A stretch of DNA of 64,000 nucleotides. Origin: WHSW01 sp963821345 (GTDB taxonomy: Bacteria; Actinomycetota; Thermoleophilia; Solirubrobacterales; 70-9). Below the pieces are notes generated by a model. That model made no database searches. It was not told the DNA's origin and saw only the letters and a program-made list of their open reading frames with translations. The stretch covers positions 682,001 to 746,000 of the forward strand of contig CAWGDM010000001.1 of assembly GCA_963821345.1 (NCBI GenBank). The letters are read 5' to 3'. Below, in pieces: positions 17,584 through 26,222 of this stretch. A program made the translations under genes and the position numbers. Numbering within the stretch: position 1 is the first letter of the stretch; the number at the start of each line of letters is the position of its first letter.

Positions 17584-18330
17584 TCATTCGGCTATCCGCA
17601 CCCTCCCGGGGCTGGCTAGGCGCAACGCGGCCCTGCGCCGCCCATCCGCGGAGCGGCTCGCAGGCGCGAAGGCGCTCCACGTGAACCACCGAGTGAAGCC
17701 GCGCTTGAGCGCCCCCGGCCCGCTGATCGCCAGCTTGCGTGCCTTCATCGCGCCGCCCAGCTCCGCCCGTCCGAGGTACACGCGGTAGAGCGTCGCGGTG
17801 TCGACGCTCACCTCGAGGTCGATGTCGAATCCCGGGTGCTGCAGGCACACCGACACCTCGGAGGGCTCAAGCACCATCCAATACCGCTTCTTAGGGTTGC
17901 GAAAGTCGAACTGCACAACGGTACGGTCGAGAGGAAGCTGCTCGCGATCGACGTGCCGGGCCATCCAGACGATCAGCAGATCGGGATCGAGCTCGTCCGG
18001 ACGGGGATCGGTGAACGACCAGGTCGCCCCCCACTCGCCGATCGCCTGCACGACCGGCTGGAGGTCACGGCCGGCGGGCGTGAGGCGATATTCGAGGGTG
18101 CGGCCTTTGGGGCCCGTCCTGCGCTCGATCACCTCGGCCCGCTCGAGCGCGCGCATGCGGTCGGTGAGCACCGAACGCGAGATCCCCGGGAGACCGCGTT
18201 GGAGCTCGTTGAAGCCGCTCGCGCCGCCGAGCATCTCGCGAACGATCAGAAGCGTCCAACGGTCGCTGAGGATCTCGGTGGCCTTTGCTACCGGGCAGTA
18301 CTGCGCGTAGCTGCGCATCGCGCCCACCAT
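17584..18330 (-). CDS. HxlR-family regulator with C-terminal SCP2-like domain
   Basis: A 248-residue protein. Residues about 8-110 are an HxlR winged helix (YCPVAKATEILSDRWTLLIV, FNELQRGLPGISRSVLTDRM, wing RTGPKGRTLEYRLT). The rest resembles the sterol-carrier-like extension common in actinobacterial HxlR proteins. The start is the GTG/ATG cluster at 18330-18318. It is divergent from the FAD oxidoreductase at 18450 across a 119-bp gap, which suggests control of that gene. Confidence 0.85.
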   Translation of the reverse strand: MVGAMRSYAQYCPVAKATEILSDRWTLLIVREMLGGASGFNELQRGLPGISRSVLTDRMRALERAEVIERRTGPKGRTLEYRLTPAGRDLQPVVQAIGEWGATWSFTDPRPDELDPDLLIVWMARHVDREQLPLDRTVVQFDFRNPKKRYWMVLEPSEVSVCLQHPGFDIDLEVSVDTATLYRVYLGRAELGGAMKARKLAISGPGALKRGFTRWFTWSAFAPASRSADGRRRAALRLASPGRVRIAE

Positions 18331-18449
18331 GCTAGCCGCGGATCGACCAGCAGGTCTGATACTCGAACCGGTTGGTTCGGAAGTAGAACTAGTCAGCCCG
18401 GGCCGGCAAGCCTACGTTTGGGCTCACCGAGCACGACCGGGAGGACGAG

Positions 18450-19871
18450 ATGACCGCGATCCAGACACCACAGGCGCCGCCCATCGAGACCGCGATCGAC
18501 GAGCTCGGCCGATCCTTCCGCGGAGACCTGCTGCAGCCGACCAGCCCCGGCTACGACACTGCCCGCAGGATCTGGAATGGCGCGATCGACCGCCATCCGG
18601 CCTGCATCGCCCGCTGCGCGGGTGTGGCCGATGTCGTCGCGGCGGTGCACTTCGCGCGGGAGCGCGATCTGGAGATCGCCGTACGGGGCGGGGGCCACAA
18701 CGTGGCCGGCACCGCGGTCTGCGACGACGGGGTCGTCATCGACCTCTCGGCGATGCGGGCCGTGTGGGTCGACCCCGCGGGTCGCACGGCCTGGGTGCAG
18801 GGTGGTGCTCTGTGGTGCGACGTCGACCCCGAGACGCAGGCCCACGGCCTGGCCACCACCGGCGGCATCGTGGGCCACACCGGCGTCGCCGGGCTCACCC
18901 TCGGCGGCGGCATCGGCTTCCTCATGCGCAAACACGGGCTAACCGTCGACAACCTGCTTGCCGCCGAGGTGGTCACCGCCGAGGGCAGCATCGTCCGGGC
19001 GTCTGCCGACGAACACCCCGATCTGTTCTGGGCGCTGCGAGGCGGCGGCGGCAACTTCGGCGTCGTCACCTCGTTCCGGTTCTCTCTTCACCCCGTCGGC
19101 CCGACCGTGATGGCCGGGCCCGTCTTCTGGGCGGCCGACGACACCACCGACGTGCTGCGCTTCTACCGGGACTTCGCCGCCGAAGCGCCCGACGAGCTCG
19201 GCACCGTCGTCAGGCTCGGCACCGTCCCGCCACTGCCGGGCATCCCCGAGGACCTGCACTGGCGGCCGGCCATCGCCGTTGCCTGCTGCTACGCCGGCGC
19301 CGTCGAAGACGGCGAGCGTGCGGTGCGGGCCCTCCGCCGGTTCGGGACGCCGCTCGTCGACCTGCTCGCACCCTCGCCGTACGTCGCCTTCCAGGGAGGT
19401 ATGGACGACACCGTCCTCCACGGGTGGCACTACTACTGGAAGGCGACGAACCTCGCCGGCCTCTCCGACGACGCCATCGCCGTCATCGCCGATCACGCCT
19501 ACGCCGCAAGCTCGCCGCGGTCGTACGCGGCGATGTTCCACATGGGTGGCGCTGTCGCCCGAGTCCCCCATGACGCCACCGCCTACGCCGGTCGCGACGT
19601 GGCCCACAACATCATCATCGACGCCGTGTGGCTCCCTGACGAGTCCGGCGAGCACGCCGCGGCCGAGACCGCTTGGGCGCGGCGGTTCCTCCAAGCCCTC
19701 CAACCGCACCGCGATGGCGGCGTCTACGTCAACTTCCTTGATTCCGACGACGACTCCACCAGGGTTCAAGAGGCCTACGGCGATCAAATCTACCGGCGCC
19801 TCGCTGAGGTCAAGGCCAAGTACGACCCAGACAACGCCTTCCACCACAATAAGAACATCCAGCCCGGCTGA
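18450..19871 (+). CDS. FAD-binding oxidoreductase, berberine-bridge type
   Basis: A 473-residue flavoprotein of the PCMH/BBE class. The FAD domain has RGGGHNVAG, with His83 as the expected covalent FAD-attachment site. Where bicovalent members have a second attachment Cys, this one reads TTGGIVGHTGVAGLTLGGG without Cys, so FAD is probably linked once. The C-terminal BBE segment ends YDPDNAFHHNKNIQP. Such enzymes oxidise sugars, alcohols or aromatic compounds. GGGAGG lies seven bases before the ATG. Divergent from an HxlR regulator, the probable controller. Confidence 0.9.
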   Translation: MTAIQTPQAPPIETAIDELGRSFRGDLLQPTSPGYDTARRIWNGAIDRHPACIARCAGVADVVAAVHFARERDLEIAVRGGGHNVAGTAVCDDGVVIDLSAMRAVWVDPAGRTAWVQGGALWCDVDPETQAHGLATTGGIVGHTGVAGLTLGGGIGFLMRKHGLTVDNLLAAEVVTAEGSIVRASADEHPDLFWALRGGGGNFGVVTSFRFSLHPVGPTVMAGPVFWAADDTTDVLRFYRDFAAEAPDELGTVVRLGTVPPLPGIPEDLHWRPAIAVACCYAGAVEDGERAVRALRRFGTPLVDLLAPSPYVAFQGGMDDTVLHGWHYYWKATNLAGLSDDAIAVIADHAYAASSPRSYAAMFHMGGAVARVPHDATAYAGRDVAHNIIIDAVWLPDESGEHAAAETAWARRFLQALQPHRDGGVYVNFLDSDDDSTRVQEAYGDQIYRRLAEVKAKYDPDNAFHHNKNIQPG

Positions 19872-19949
19872 ATGCCCGCGCCGGAACGATCGGCCCAGGC
19901 ATTCGCTTTCGCAATCGCGTGAAGCCAACAGCGGAACACCGGCATCCAA

Positions 19950-20087
19950 TGGGCACCAAACCCGTTCCAGTGCCCAAATCCAACGTAATCCACGGCTATC
20001 CGACGTCGGCTGCGCTCCCAGCGCGTCGGGCAGATTCCGCTTGATAGAGCCGCAAGCGCCGCTTCCCGGCTCCGAGTGTCTCCCCGC
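19950..20087 (+). repeat. Right-end module E
   Basis: Hairpin arms TGGGCAC (19950-19956) / GTGCCCA (19970-19976), 10-bp units ATCCAACGTA, ATCCACGGCT, ATCCGACGTC, then CCGCTTGATAGAGCCGCAA and CCCCGC directly before remnant E. Hairpin to remnant distance 138 bp. Here the neighbouring gene (18450) reads toward the module, unlike the other segments. Confidence 0.85.
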
Positions 20088-20131
<44 letters not shown>

Positions 20132-20211
20132 GGGGAAGTCCCTGGACAGCGGGGAGAGAAGCCCCAGTACTCGGACGTCCCCTCCTCGCGCGGAGGAGCA
20201 GCCGGGCGTCG

Positions 20212-21018
20212 CTACACGGCAGGGACGGTGCCGCGCACGTACCAGGCCGTCGCCGTCAGGCGGAACGGACCGGACGGTGACCCGAGCCGTTCGGCCGCGT
20301 GGCGCTTGAAGCGCTCGCGCCCTGCTTCATCGAGCGCCTCGTGGAACCGGCCGAGGTTGCCGACGCCGTTCGCGAACGGATACCAGAGGTCATCGAAGTC
20401 GGCGTAGTCGGCGCCGGCTTCGACCTGGCCGAGCTCGACCCCCTCGAACCCTGTGGTGCGCCAGAGCTCCTCGAGCTGATGCGGGCGCGAAAACGGGTCG
20501 GGCTTGTCGGCCCCGAACGAACGGGCGAGCTCAGCGTCGACGTCGAGTGCGGAATCCCAGACCGCTCTCAGCAGGGTCATGCCCGCCTCGAAGTCCCAGA
20601 CGCACGCCGTGGCTGCGCCGCCGGGCCGCGCGACACGGCGCATCTCCGCCGCGCCTCGCCGGGCGTCGCTCATGCCCTGCACGACGAGCTGCGCGAGCAC
20701 GGCGTCGAACTCAGCGTCGTCCCAGGGAAGCTCCTCGCCGATCCCCACCCGCACTTCGGCACCCGGTACACGCGCGCCGCAGGCCGCGGCGAAGCGCTCG
20801 GAGGGGTCGATCGCGGCCACGTTCCCCGCACCGAGAACCTCCGCCAGCGTGACCGTCAGCCCGCCGGTCCCGCAGCCCACGTCCAGCGCCCGCTGGCCCG
20901 CCCGGACGCCGGTCACCCGGACCATCTCCCGTGCGAGCTCCGGACCGTAACGGCCGACGTGCCGGTCGTAGGCGTCTACCGCGGCGCCGGCAACGGAGGA
21001 TCGCGGTTCTCGAGCCAT
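20212..21018 (-). CDS. Class I SAM-dependent methyltransferase
   Basis: A 268-residue UbiE/Methyltransf_11-type enzyme: motif I ALDVGCGTGGLTV near residues 40-52, acidic residue in VAAIDPSE, and motif II/III FDAVLAQLVVQGM and VARPGGAA. The substrate is unknown. It is the only gene between remnant E and right-end module F, a one-gene segment of about 1.1 kb. Its ATG lies 68 bp from the module hairpin, so the module sits where its promoter should be. Confidence 0.87.
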   Translation of the reverse strand: MAREPRSSVAGAAVDAYDRHVGRYGPELAREMVRVTGVRAGQRALDVGCGTGGLTVTLAEVLGAGNVAAIDPSERFAAACGARVPGAEVRVGIGEELPWDDAEFDAVLAQLVVQGMSDARRGAAEMRRVARPGGAATACVWDFEAGMTLLRAVWDSALDVDAELARSFGADKPDPFSRPHQLEELWRTTGFEGVELGQVEAGADYADFDDLWYPFANGVGNLGRFHEALDEAGRERFKRHAAERLGSPSGPFRLTATAWYVRGTVPAV

Positions 21019-21085
21019 GCTCAGGCGACCCTACATTCATCCACCCGCCTGCATCCATTTCGTCATTTGAGCCCCCGCGAGCATC

Positions 21086-21232
21086 GGGCACTAGCCCCGT
21101 ACCAGTGCCCAAATCCATCGACATCCGCACGCATCCACAGGCATCCGTCGCGGCTGGATTCGAGGCGCCACGGATGAGACTCCGCTTAATAGAGCCGCAA
21201 ACGCGACTTTGCGTGGTGCGATGGCGCCCCGC
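21086..21232 (+). repeat. Right-end module F with nearly lost tRNA fragment
   Basis: Hairpin GGGCACT (21086-21092) / AGTGCCC (21104-21110), 10-bp units ATCCATCGAC, ATCCGCACGC, ATCCACAGGC, ATCCGTCGCG from 21113, then CCGCTTAATAGAGCCGCAA and GCCCCGC. The tRNA part follows at the expected 147 bp but keeps only TTCG (21233-21236) before unrelated sequence. The fragment was truncated or replaced here. Confidence 0.8.
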
Positions 21233-21244
21233 TTCGGACTGCGG

Positions 21245-21808
21245 TCAGCCCGACTCGTCGCGGGCGCGCCCGTAGCGCTCGTAGATCACGCGCGAGCCGA
21301 ACGTCCTCGTCTCGATCAGGTCCAGCGGGACGTCTTCAGTGACCGGCGGCAGGAACGGCGTGCCAGCACCGACGACAACCGGGTAGCGGAACATGCGCAA
21401 CTCGTCGACGAGGCCGAGCTCGATCGCCGCCGCGGCCAGGCCGGCGCCGCCGATTCCGACGTCTTTGTCAGTCGCGCCGAGCGCCGCGGCGACCTCCTCG
21501 GCCACCGACGCCTCGGCGAGCCGGGCGTTGCCCTGGACGCTGTCGAGCGTGCGGCTGAAGACAACCTTCGGGATTGCGCACCAGACGTCGGCGAACTCGG
21601 CCCGGAGCTCGTTGTCGCGCAGCGACGGATCCGTCTCCCACACCTGCATCGTCTCGTAGAGCCTGCGGCCGAGGAGATAGCCGCCGAGCTCGCGTACCTG
21701 CGCCAGGTGAAAGCGAAACAGCTCGTCGCTAGGTTCGGTCCACCCGAACCCGCCCTCGCGGTCGGCGATATAGCCGTCCACAGAGACGCTCATCGAGTAG
21801 ATCAGCAT
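21245..21808 (-). CDS. Dihydrofolate reductase family protein (RibD C-terminal-like)
   Basis: A 187-residue RibD_C-like reductase: N-terminal SMSVSVDGYIADREGGFGW, GYLLGRRLYETM, and the nucleotide-binding segment KDVGIGGAGLAAAAIELGLV. It is a remote paralogue of the chromosomal gene at 2318-2935. It is the only gene in its segment, bounded by module F and a partial module at 21951. Its stop codon lies 9 bp from the place where the tRNA fragment was lost. Confidence 0.87.
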   Translation of the reverse strand: MLIYSMSVSVDGYIADREGGFGWTEPSDELFRFHLAQVRELGGYLLGRRLYETMQVWETDPSLRDNELRAEFADVWCAIPKVVFSRTLDSVQGNARLAEASVAEEVAAALGATDKDVGIGGAGLAAAAIELGLVDELRMFRYPVVVGAGTPFLPPVTEDVPLDLIETRTFGSRVIYERYGRARDESG

Positions 21809-21923
21809 GGCTTCACTCTGCCATTAGTGACCGATCGCGAGACGAGAACTCATCGTCGTCGGCGGTCTCAGCGATCGTAAGGCCATTGCCGGCACGGGGA
21901 GCTGCGTCCGAGCCGCCCGCTGT

Positions 21924-21979
21924 GGAAGCGGCAACGGAGCGCCGGGTCCATTGAGCACTAGACGCGTTCCAGTGCCCAA
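21924..21979 (+). repeat. Partial right-end module G (hairpin only)
   Basis: GGAAGCGGCAACGGAGCG and GGTCCATTG match the sequence before the hairpin of module C. The hairpin TTGAGCACT (21951-21959) / AGTGCCCAA (21971-21979) has one mismatch. The iterons and tRNA fragment are missing; the sequence changes to unrelated DNA at 21980. Confidence 0.7.
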
Positions 21980-21993
21980 TGGGGCGCGGCCCC

Positions 21994-22791
21994 TCAACAG
22001 ACCTGGAGATTGACCTTCTTGGCCAGCGTCGGGTGGCCCTTGCTGACCGCCTGGAAGGTGATCAGGTAGAAGCCGCGCGATGTCAGCTTCGAAACCGGGA
22101 CCTTGACCTTCAGATGCGACTGGCCCGTAGCGCGGGCGATCGTCTTGCCGAAGCTGTCGGGATAGCGCGCGCCCCACTCGTCGCGGGGACCGGCGAGCGT
22201 CGCCGTGAAACGACCGATGTCGCCCTTGGCGCGCGCCTTGAGCTTCAGGTCCTGGGAGGCGCAACCGGCGGGAAGCCCCTTGATCACGAGCTTCTCCGAG
22301 CCGCTGACGTCGGGCGGGTAGATGACCTCGGTGATCGCGTTCACCGTTTCCATGATCGATTGGCGGTCCTCACTGATGCCCGCGAAGTTGTCGAAAGACT
22401 CGTTCGCCTGGATCGTCGCGACCACCTGGATCGTCGCCGGCATCGCGCTCAGCGGCCCGAAGTCGCAGACGGCGTAGTGGTAGCCGTAGGAGTCGACCGG
22501 GTCGACCCTGCACGTTCCGAACGTGGTCGTCACCGAGAGGAACGGGTTGTCGACCGGGGCGTCGCTCTTGCTGCGCACCAAGAGCATGTCGAGCGAGTAC
22601 ACGCCGTCGCAGAAGGAGGTGCACCCCGGGGTGCTGTTGGTGACCGTGAACGTGTCGGTGACGGTGGCGCCGCGGTCGACGACCTCGGCCGAGGCCGAGC
22701 CGGTCACGGTCACCGAGGCCGCCGCGGTCGAGGTGAGCACGGCCAACGCGACGGCGGCGATCACGGCAATGAAGCCAAGGCGCTGGATCAT
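21994..22791 (-). CDS. Secreted hypothetical protein
   Basis: A 265-residue protein with a clear Sec signal peptide (GFIAVIAAVALAVLTSTAAA). The mature part begins with a DUF11/CARDB-like beta-sandwich (VTVTGSASAEVVDRGATVTD, TFTVTNSTPGCTSFC) containing paired cysteines, and a C-terminal part rich in beta strands ending in KVNLQVC. I do not recognise a defined family. It is divergent from the LuxR regulator at 22923. Confidence 0.65.
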   Translation of the reverse strand: MIQRLGFIAVIAAVALAVLTSTAAASVTVTGSASAEVVDRGATVTDTFTVTNSTPGCTSFCDGVYSLDMLLVRSKSDAPVDNPFLSVTTTFGTCRVDPVDSYGYHYAVCDFGPLSAMPATIQVVATIQANESFDNFAGISEDRQSIMETVNAITEVIYPPDVSGSEKLVIKGLPAGCASQDLKLKARAKGDIGRFTATLAGPRDEWGARYPDSFGKTIARATGQSHLKVKVPVSKLTSRGFYLITFQAVSKGHPTLAKKVNLQVC

Positions 22792-22922
22792 CTCTCGACG
22801 ACAGTACTCGGGCCATCGGCGAAGTCCAAAAGTCGCGCAACCAGGCGATCAGTCGGTCTGGGCGCAAAGGAGCAGCGGCGAGGTCGCGAGCGGAACTCCT
22901 GCCTGGCGTCGATAATCACTCC

Positions 22923-24563
22923 GTGGCGGAGGCCATCGAGGAGCTCGAACGGGCGCGCGAGTCCTATCGGGGCGAGGCCTGGAATGACGCCTATGAGTCG
23001 CTGGCGGCCGCCGACCGATCGGCGGGACTCGGAGCAGACGACCTGGAGCTGTTCGCCAACTCGGCCTACATGCTCGGGCGGGAGGAAGACTACTTCGGCG
23101 CCCTGGAGCGGGCCTACCGCGTCCACCTCGACGCAGGGGAGGGTCTGGCGGCCCTCCGCTGCGCCTTCTGGATCGGGGTGAACCTCGCCCAGCGCGGCGA
23201 GATGGGCCAGGCTGGGGGCTGGCTCGGTCGCGCCCAGCGGCTGCTCGAGGAGGCCGGGGGAGATCGGGTGGAGCGCGGCTACCTGCTCCTCCCGGTCGTC
23301 TTCCAGCAGGAGGGAAGCGGCGAGCTGGAGCAGGCGGCGGCGACCGCCGCTGAGGCGGCGGCGATCGGCGATCGCTACGGCGACCCGGACCTGTTTGCGC
23401 TCGCCACCCACGAGCGCGGCCACATCCTGATCCGGCTCGGGCGGATCAAGGAGGGCCTGGCGCTGCTGGACGAGTCGATGGTCGCGGTCACCGCGGGGGA
23501 GCTCTCCCCGATCCCCGCCGGGATCGTCTACTGCGGTGTGATCCTCGCCTGCCGCGACGCCCACGAGCTGAGCCGCGCCCAGGAGTGGACCGCGGCGCTG
23601 AGCGCTTGGTGCGAGCGCCAGCCCGACCTGGTCGCCTTCACCGGCCGCTGCCTCGTTCACCGCGCCCAGATCATGCAGCTGCACGGCGCCTGGCATGAGG
23701 CGATCGCGGAGGCGCGCCGGGCCGCTGAGCGCTGCCTCCGGGGGGAGAACCCCGCGGCAGCCGGCGAGGCCTGCTACGAGCGCGGCGAGGTCCACCGCCT
23801 GCTCGGGGACCACCGGGCCGCGGAGGATGCATACCGGGAGGCGAGCGGCCACGGATGGGAGCCACAGCCGGGCCTCGCCCTGATGCGCCTCGCGCAGGGG
23901 AACGCGGACGCCGCCGACGCCGCCATCCGCAGGGTCGAAGCGGAGACCTCCGAGCCGGGCAGGCGGGTGGGCCTTCTGCCCGCCTTCGTCGAGGTGATGC
24001 TGGCGGTCGACGATCTGGAGTCGGCCCGCCGCGCCTGCGAGGAGCTCGAGTCGATCGGCCGCCGGCAGGACAGCGGCGCGCTGGAGGGGATGGCCGGCCA
24101 GGCGCGGGGGGCCCTGCGGCTGGCAGAGGGCGACGCTCGGGCCGCGCTTCCGTCGCTCCGCCTTGCGGCCCGGCAGTGGCTGCGGTTGGAGGCGCCCTAC
24201 GAGCTCGCGCGGGTCCGCGAGCTGATCGGGCTCGCCTGTCGGGAGCTCGGGGACGAGGACACCGCGACGCTCGAGCTCGAAGCGGCGCGGGATGCGTTCG
24301 CGCGGCTCGGCGCTGGGACCGACCTCTCCAGGGTCGGGATGCTGGCCGAGATCGCCGCGGCAGTCGACAGTCATGGGCTCACCGGGCGCGAGCTCGAGGT
24401 GCTCCGCCACCTCTCGGCCGGAGAGACCAACAGGGCGATCGCCGCCCGTCTGGTGCTGAGCGTGAGGACGGTCGACCGGCACGTGAGCAACATCTACGCG
24501 AAGCTCGGCGTCTCATCCCGGGCGGCGGCCACCGCCTACGCACACGAGCACCGCCTCCTCTGA
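22923..24563 (+). CDS. LuxR-family regulator with TPR-like helical repeats
   Basis: A 546-residue protein from GTG 22923. Residues about 1-470 are helical repeats without a P-loop (AEAIEELERARESYR, ALERAYRVHLDAGEG and similar). The LuxR helix-turn-helix starts LTGRELEVLRHLSAGETN near 486 and includes LSVRTVDRHVSNIYAKLGV. The layout is that of LAL-type regulators that lack the ATPase domain. It precedes a two-gene unit (hydrolase fold plus methyltransferase) on the same strand and is the likely controller. Confidence 0.87.
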   Translation: MAEAIEELERARESYRGEAWNDAYESLAAADRSAGLGADDLELFANSAYMLGREEDYFGALERAYRVHLDAGEGLAALRCAFWIGVNLAQRGEMGQAGGWLGRAQRLLEEAGGDRVERGYLLLPVVFQQEGSGELEQAAATAAEAAAIGDRYGDPDLFALATHERGHILIRLGRIKEGLALLDESMVAVTAGELSPIPAGIVYCGVILACRDAHELSRAQEWTAALSAWCERQPDLVAFTGRCLVHRAQIMQLHGAWHEAIAEARRAAERCLRGENPAAAGEACYERGEVHRLLGDHRAAEDAYREASGHGWEPQPGLALMRLAQGNADAADAAIRRVEAETSEPGRRVGLLPAFVEVMLAVDDLESARRACEELESIGRRQDSGALEGMAGQARGALRLAEGDARAALPSLRLAARQWLRLEAPYELARVRELIGLACRELGDEDTATLELEAARDAFARLGAGTDLSRVGMLAEIAAAVDSHGLTGRELEVLRHLSAGETNRAIAARLVLSVRTVDRHVSNIYAKLGVSSRAAATAYAHEHRLL

Positions 24564-24687
24564 GCGCCGCTCGGCGAAATCACCCATTTCCCGTTGTCGC
24601 CGAAGTTGGGTGGTTCAGCCGATGAAACGCCCGCGGGCTCGGCATACCGTCGGCGGCAGGATCCACACCGACGGAGGAGGCAGAGAG

Positions 24688-25596
24688 ATGGCAGTCGAAA
24701 CCCAGGCCCGGCGCAACGAAGCGACGACCTCCGAGGACGCCCGCGCGCGCCTCCTCGCCGGCGCCCCGGTCGGCGAGCGCCGGCTGGAGCTGGCCGGCGT
24801 CTCCACCGCGTTCCTCGAGGGCGGCGAGGGCCGGCCGGTGGTCCTCCTGCACGAGCAAGGGACCTTTGGGGCTCACTGGATGCGGGTCATCCCCGAGCTG
24901 GTGAGCGCCAACCGAGTGGTAGCCCCGGACCTCCCCGGCCACGGCGCATCCGAGGTCACCGAGGGCGAGCTGGACGGGGATCGGATCCTGGCCTGGCTCG
25001 GCGAGCTGATCGAGCGCACCTGCGCCTCGCCGCCCGCCCTCGTGGGTCACATGGGCGGGGGCGCGATCGCCGCTCGGTTCGCCGTCGAGCACAGCGACCG
25101 ACTTCGCTCGCTGGTCCTGGTCGACTCCTTTGGGCTCGGCAGGTTCCGGCCCTCGCCGCGATTCGCACTCGCGCTCTTTCGCTACGTCGCCCGTCCCACC
25201 GAGCGAACCTACGACGCGCTGATGCAGCGCTGCACGGTCGACTACGCCGGCGTCCGCGCGGGAATGGGCGAGAGCTGGGAGCCGTTCGCGGCGTATGCGC
25301 TCGACCGCGCCCGCGCTCCGAGTGGGAAGGCGGCGCTCCGCGTCCTGATGCGGGAGTTGGCCGTGCCGGCGATCCCACCGGCCGACCTTGAGGGGATCGC
25401 CGTTCCCACGACCCTGATCTGGGGACGCCACGATCCAGTCAACCGGCTGCGGGTGGCCGAGGAGGCAAGCGAGCGCTTCCGGTGGCCGCTGCACGTGATC
25501 GAGGATGCCGGCGACGATCCGCCGATCGAGCAGCCGGAGGCGTTAATGAGAGCGCTGCGCCCCGCGGTCGCCGAGACCCAGGAGGAAGATCGATGA
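24688..25596 (+). CDS. Alpha/beta-hydrolase fold protein lacking catalytic Ser and His (probable pseudoenzyme)
   Basis: A 302-residue protein with the canonical fold order. The nucleophile elbow reads GHMGGG, with Met122 where Ser is required. The position normally filled by the catalytic His reads GDDPPIEQPEAL, with Asp instead of His. The acid segment (WGRHDPVNRL) and the EQPE tail are kept. It is therefore probably not a hydrolase; a binding or scaffold role, or another chemistry, is possible. ATG 24688 is supported by GGAGGAGG about 9 bp upstream. Its stop overlaps the next start (ATGA), which couples it to a methyltransferase. Confidence 0.8.
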   Translation: MAVETQARRNEATTSEDARARLLAGAPVGERRLELAGVSTAFLEGGEGRPVVLLHEQGTFGAHWMRVIPELVSANRVVAPDLPGHGASEVTEGELDGDRILAWLGELIERTCASPPALVGHMGGGAIAARFAVEHSDRLRSLVLVDSFGLGRFRPSPRFALALFRYVARPTERTYDALMQRCTVDYAGVRAGMGESWEPFAAYALDRARAPSGKAALRVLMRELAVPAIPPADLEGIAVPTTLIWGRHDPVNRLRVAEEASERFRWPLHVIEDAGDDPPIEQPEALMRALRPAVAETQEEDR

Positions 25597-26222
25597 ACTA
25601 CAGGCTCGCCTACGCGCTCGGGTTCCACCCCTGGGAGGACTTGGTTCAGCATCCACCCTACGCCGGGAAGCTGCTCGAGCTGGTCGCTCGTGACGAGGAC
25701 GGGCGCGACGCCCCCTACGGCAAGGCGCTGGACATCGGCACAGGCAGCGCGGTCTGGGCGGTACGACTTGCGCAGCGGGGGTGGACGGTGACTGGCGTCG
25801 ACATCGTCGAGAAGGCCCTTCACCGCGCTCGCGAGCGCACCGCCGAGGGCGGGGTAGAGGTGCAGCTCGTGCGCGCTGATGTGACGGCGTTGAGCGAGGC
25901 GGGGGTCGGCTCGGGCTTTCGGCTGCTGCTCGACACCGGCACCTTCCATGGCCTCGACGACGCTCAGCGTGTGGCGATGGGCAGGGAGGTCGACGCAAGC
26001 GCCGAATCGGGCGCGACCGTGATCCTCGACTGCTTCGCCCCGCGGCGCAGAGGGCCGCTACCGCGTGGCGCAAGCCGCGCCGACGTCGAGCGAGCCTTCC
26101 CTGGCTGGGTGATCACCGACGTCGTGGCGGCAGATACCGAGCCCGATCCGATCGCGCGCCTGTTCAAGTTCGACGAGCGCTTCTACCGCTTGCGCCGCAG
26201 AACTCCCGCACGGCCTGGTTGA
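25593..26222 (+). CDS. Class I SAM-dependent methyltransferase
   Basis: A 209-residue methyltransferase: motif I ALDIGTGSAVWAVRLAQRG near residues 45-63, acidic residue in VTGVDIVEKAL, and LLLDTGTFHGLDD after strand four. It is similar in size and order to the thiopurine/small-molecule methyltransferase-like group. ATG 25593 overlaps the stop of the hydrolase-fold gene. The last 59 bp overlap the convergent gene at 26164, so the 3' ends are shared. Confidence 0.82.
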   Translation: MNYRLAYALGFHPWEDLVQHPPYAGKLLELVARDEDGRDAPYGKALDIGTGSAVWAVRLAQRGWTVTGVDIVEKALHRARERTAEGGVEVQLVRADVTALSEAGVGSGFRLLLDTGTFHGLDDAQRVAMGREVDASAESGATVILDCFAPRRRGPLPRGASRADVERAFPGWVITDVVAADTEPDPIARLFKFDERFYRLRRRTPARPG

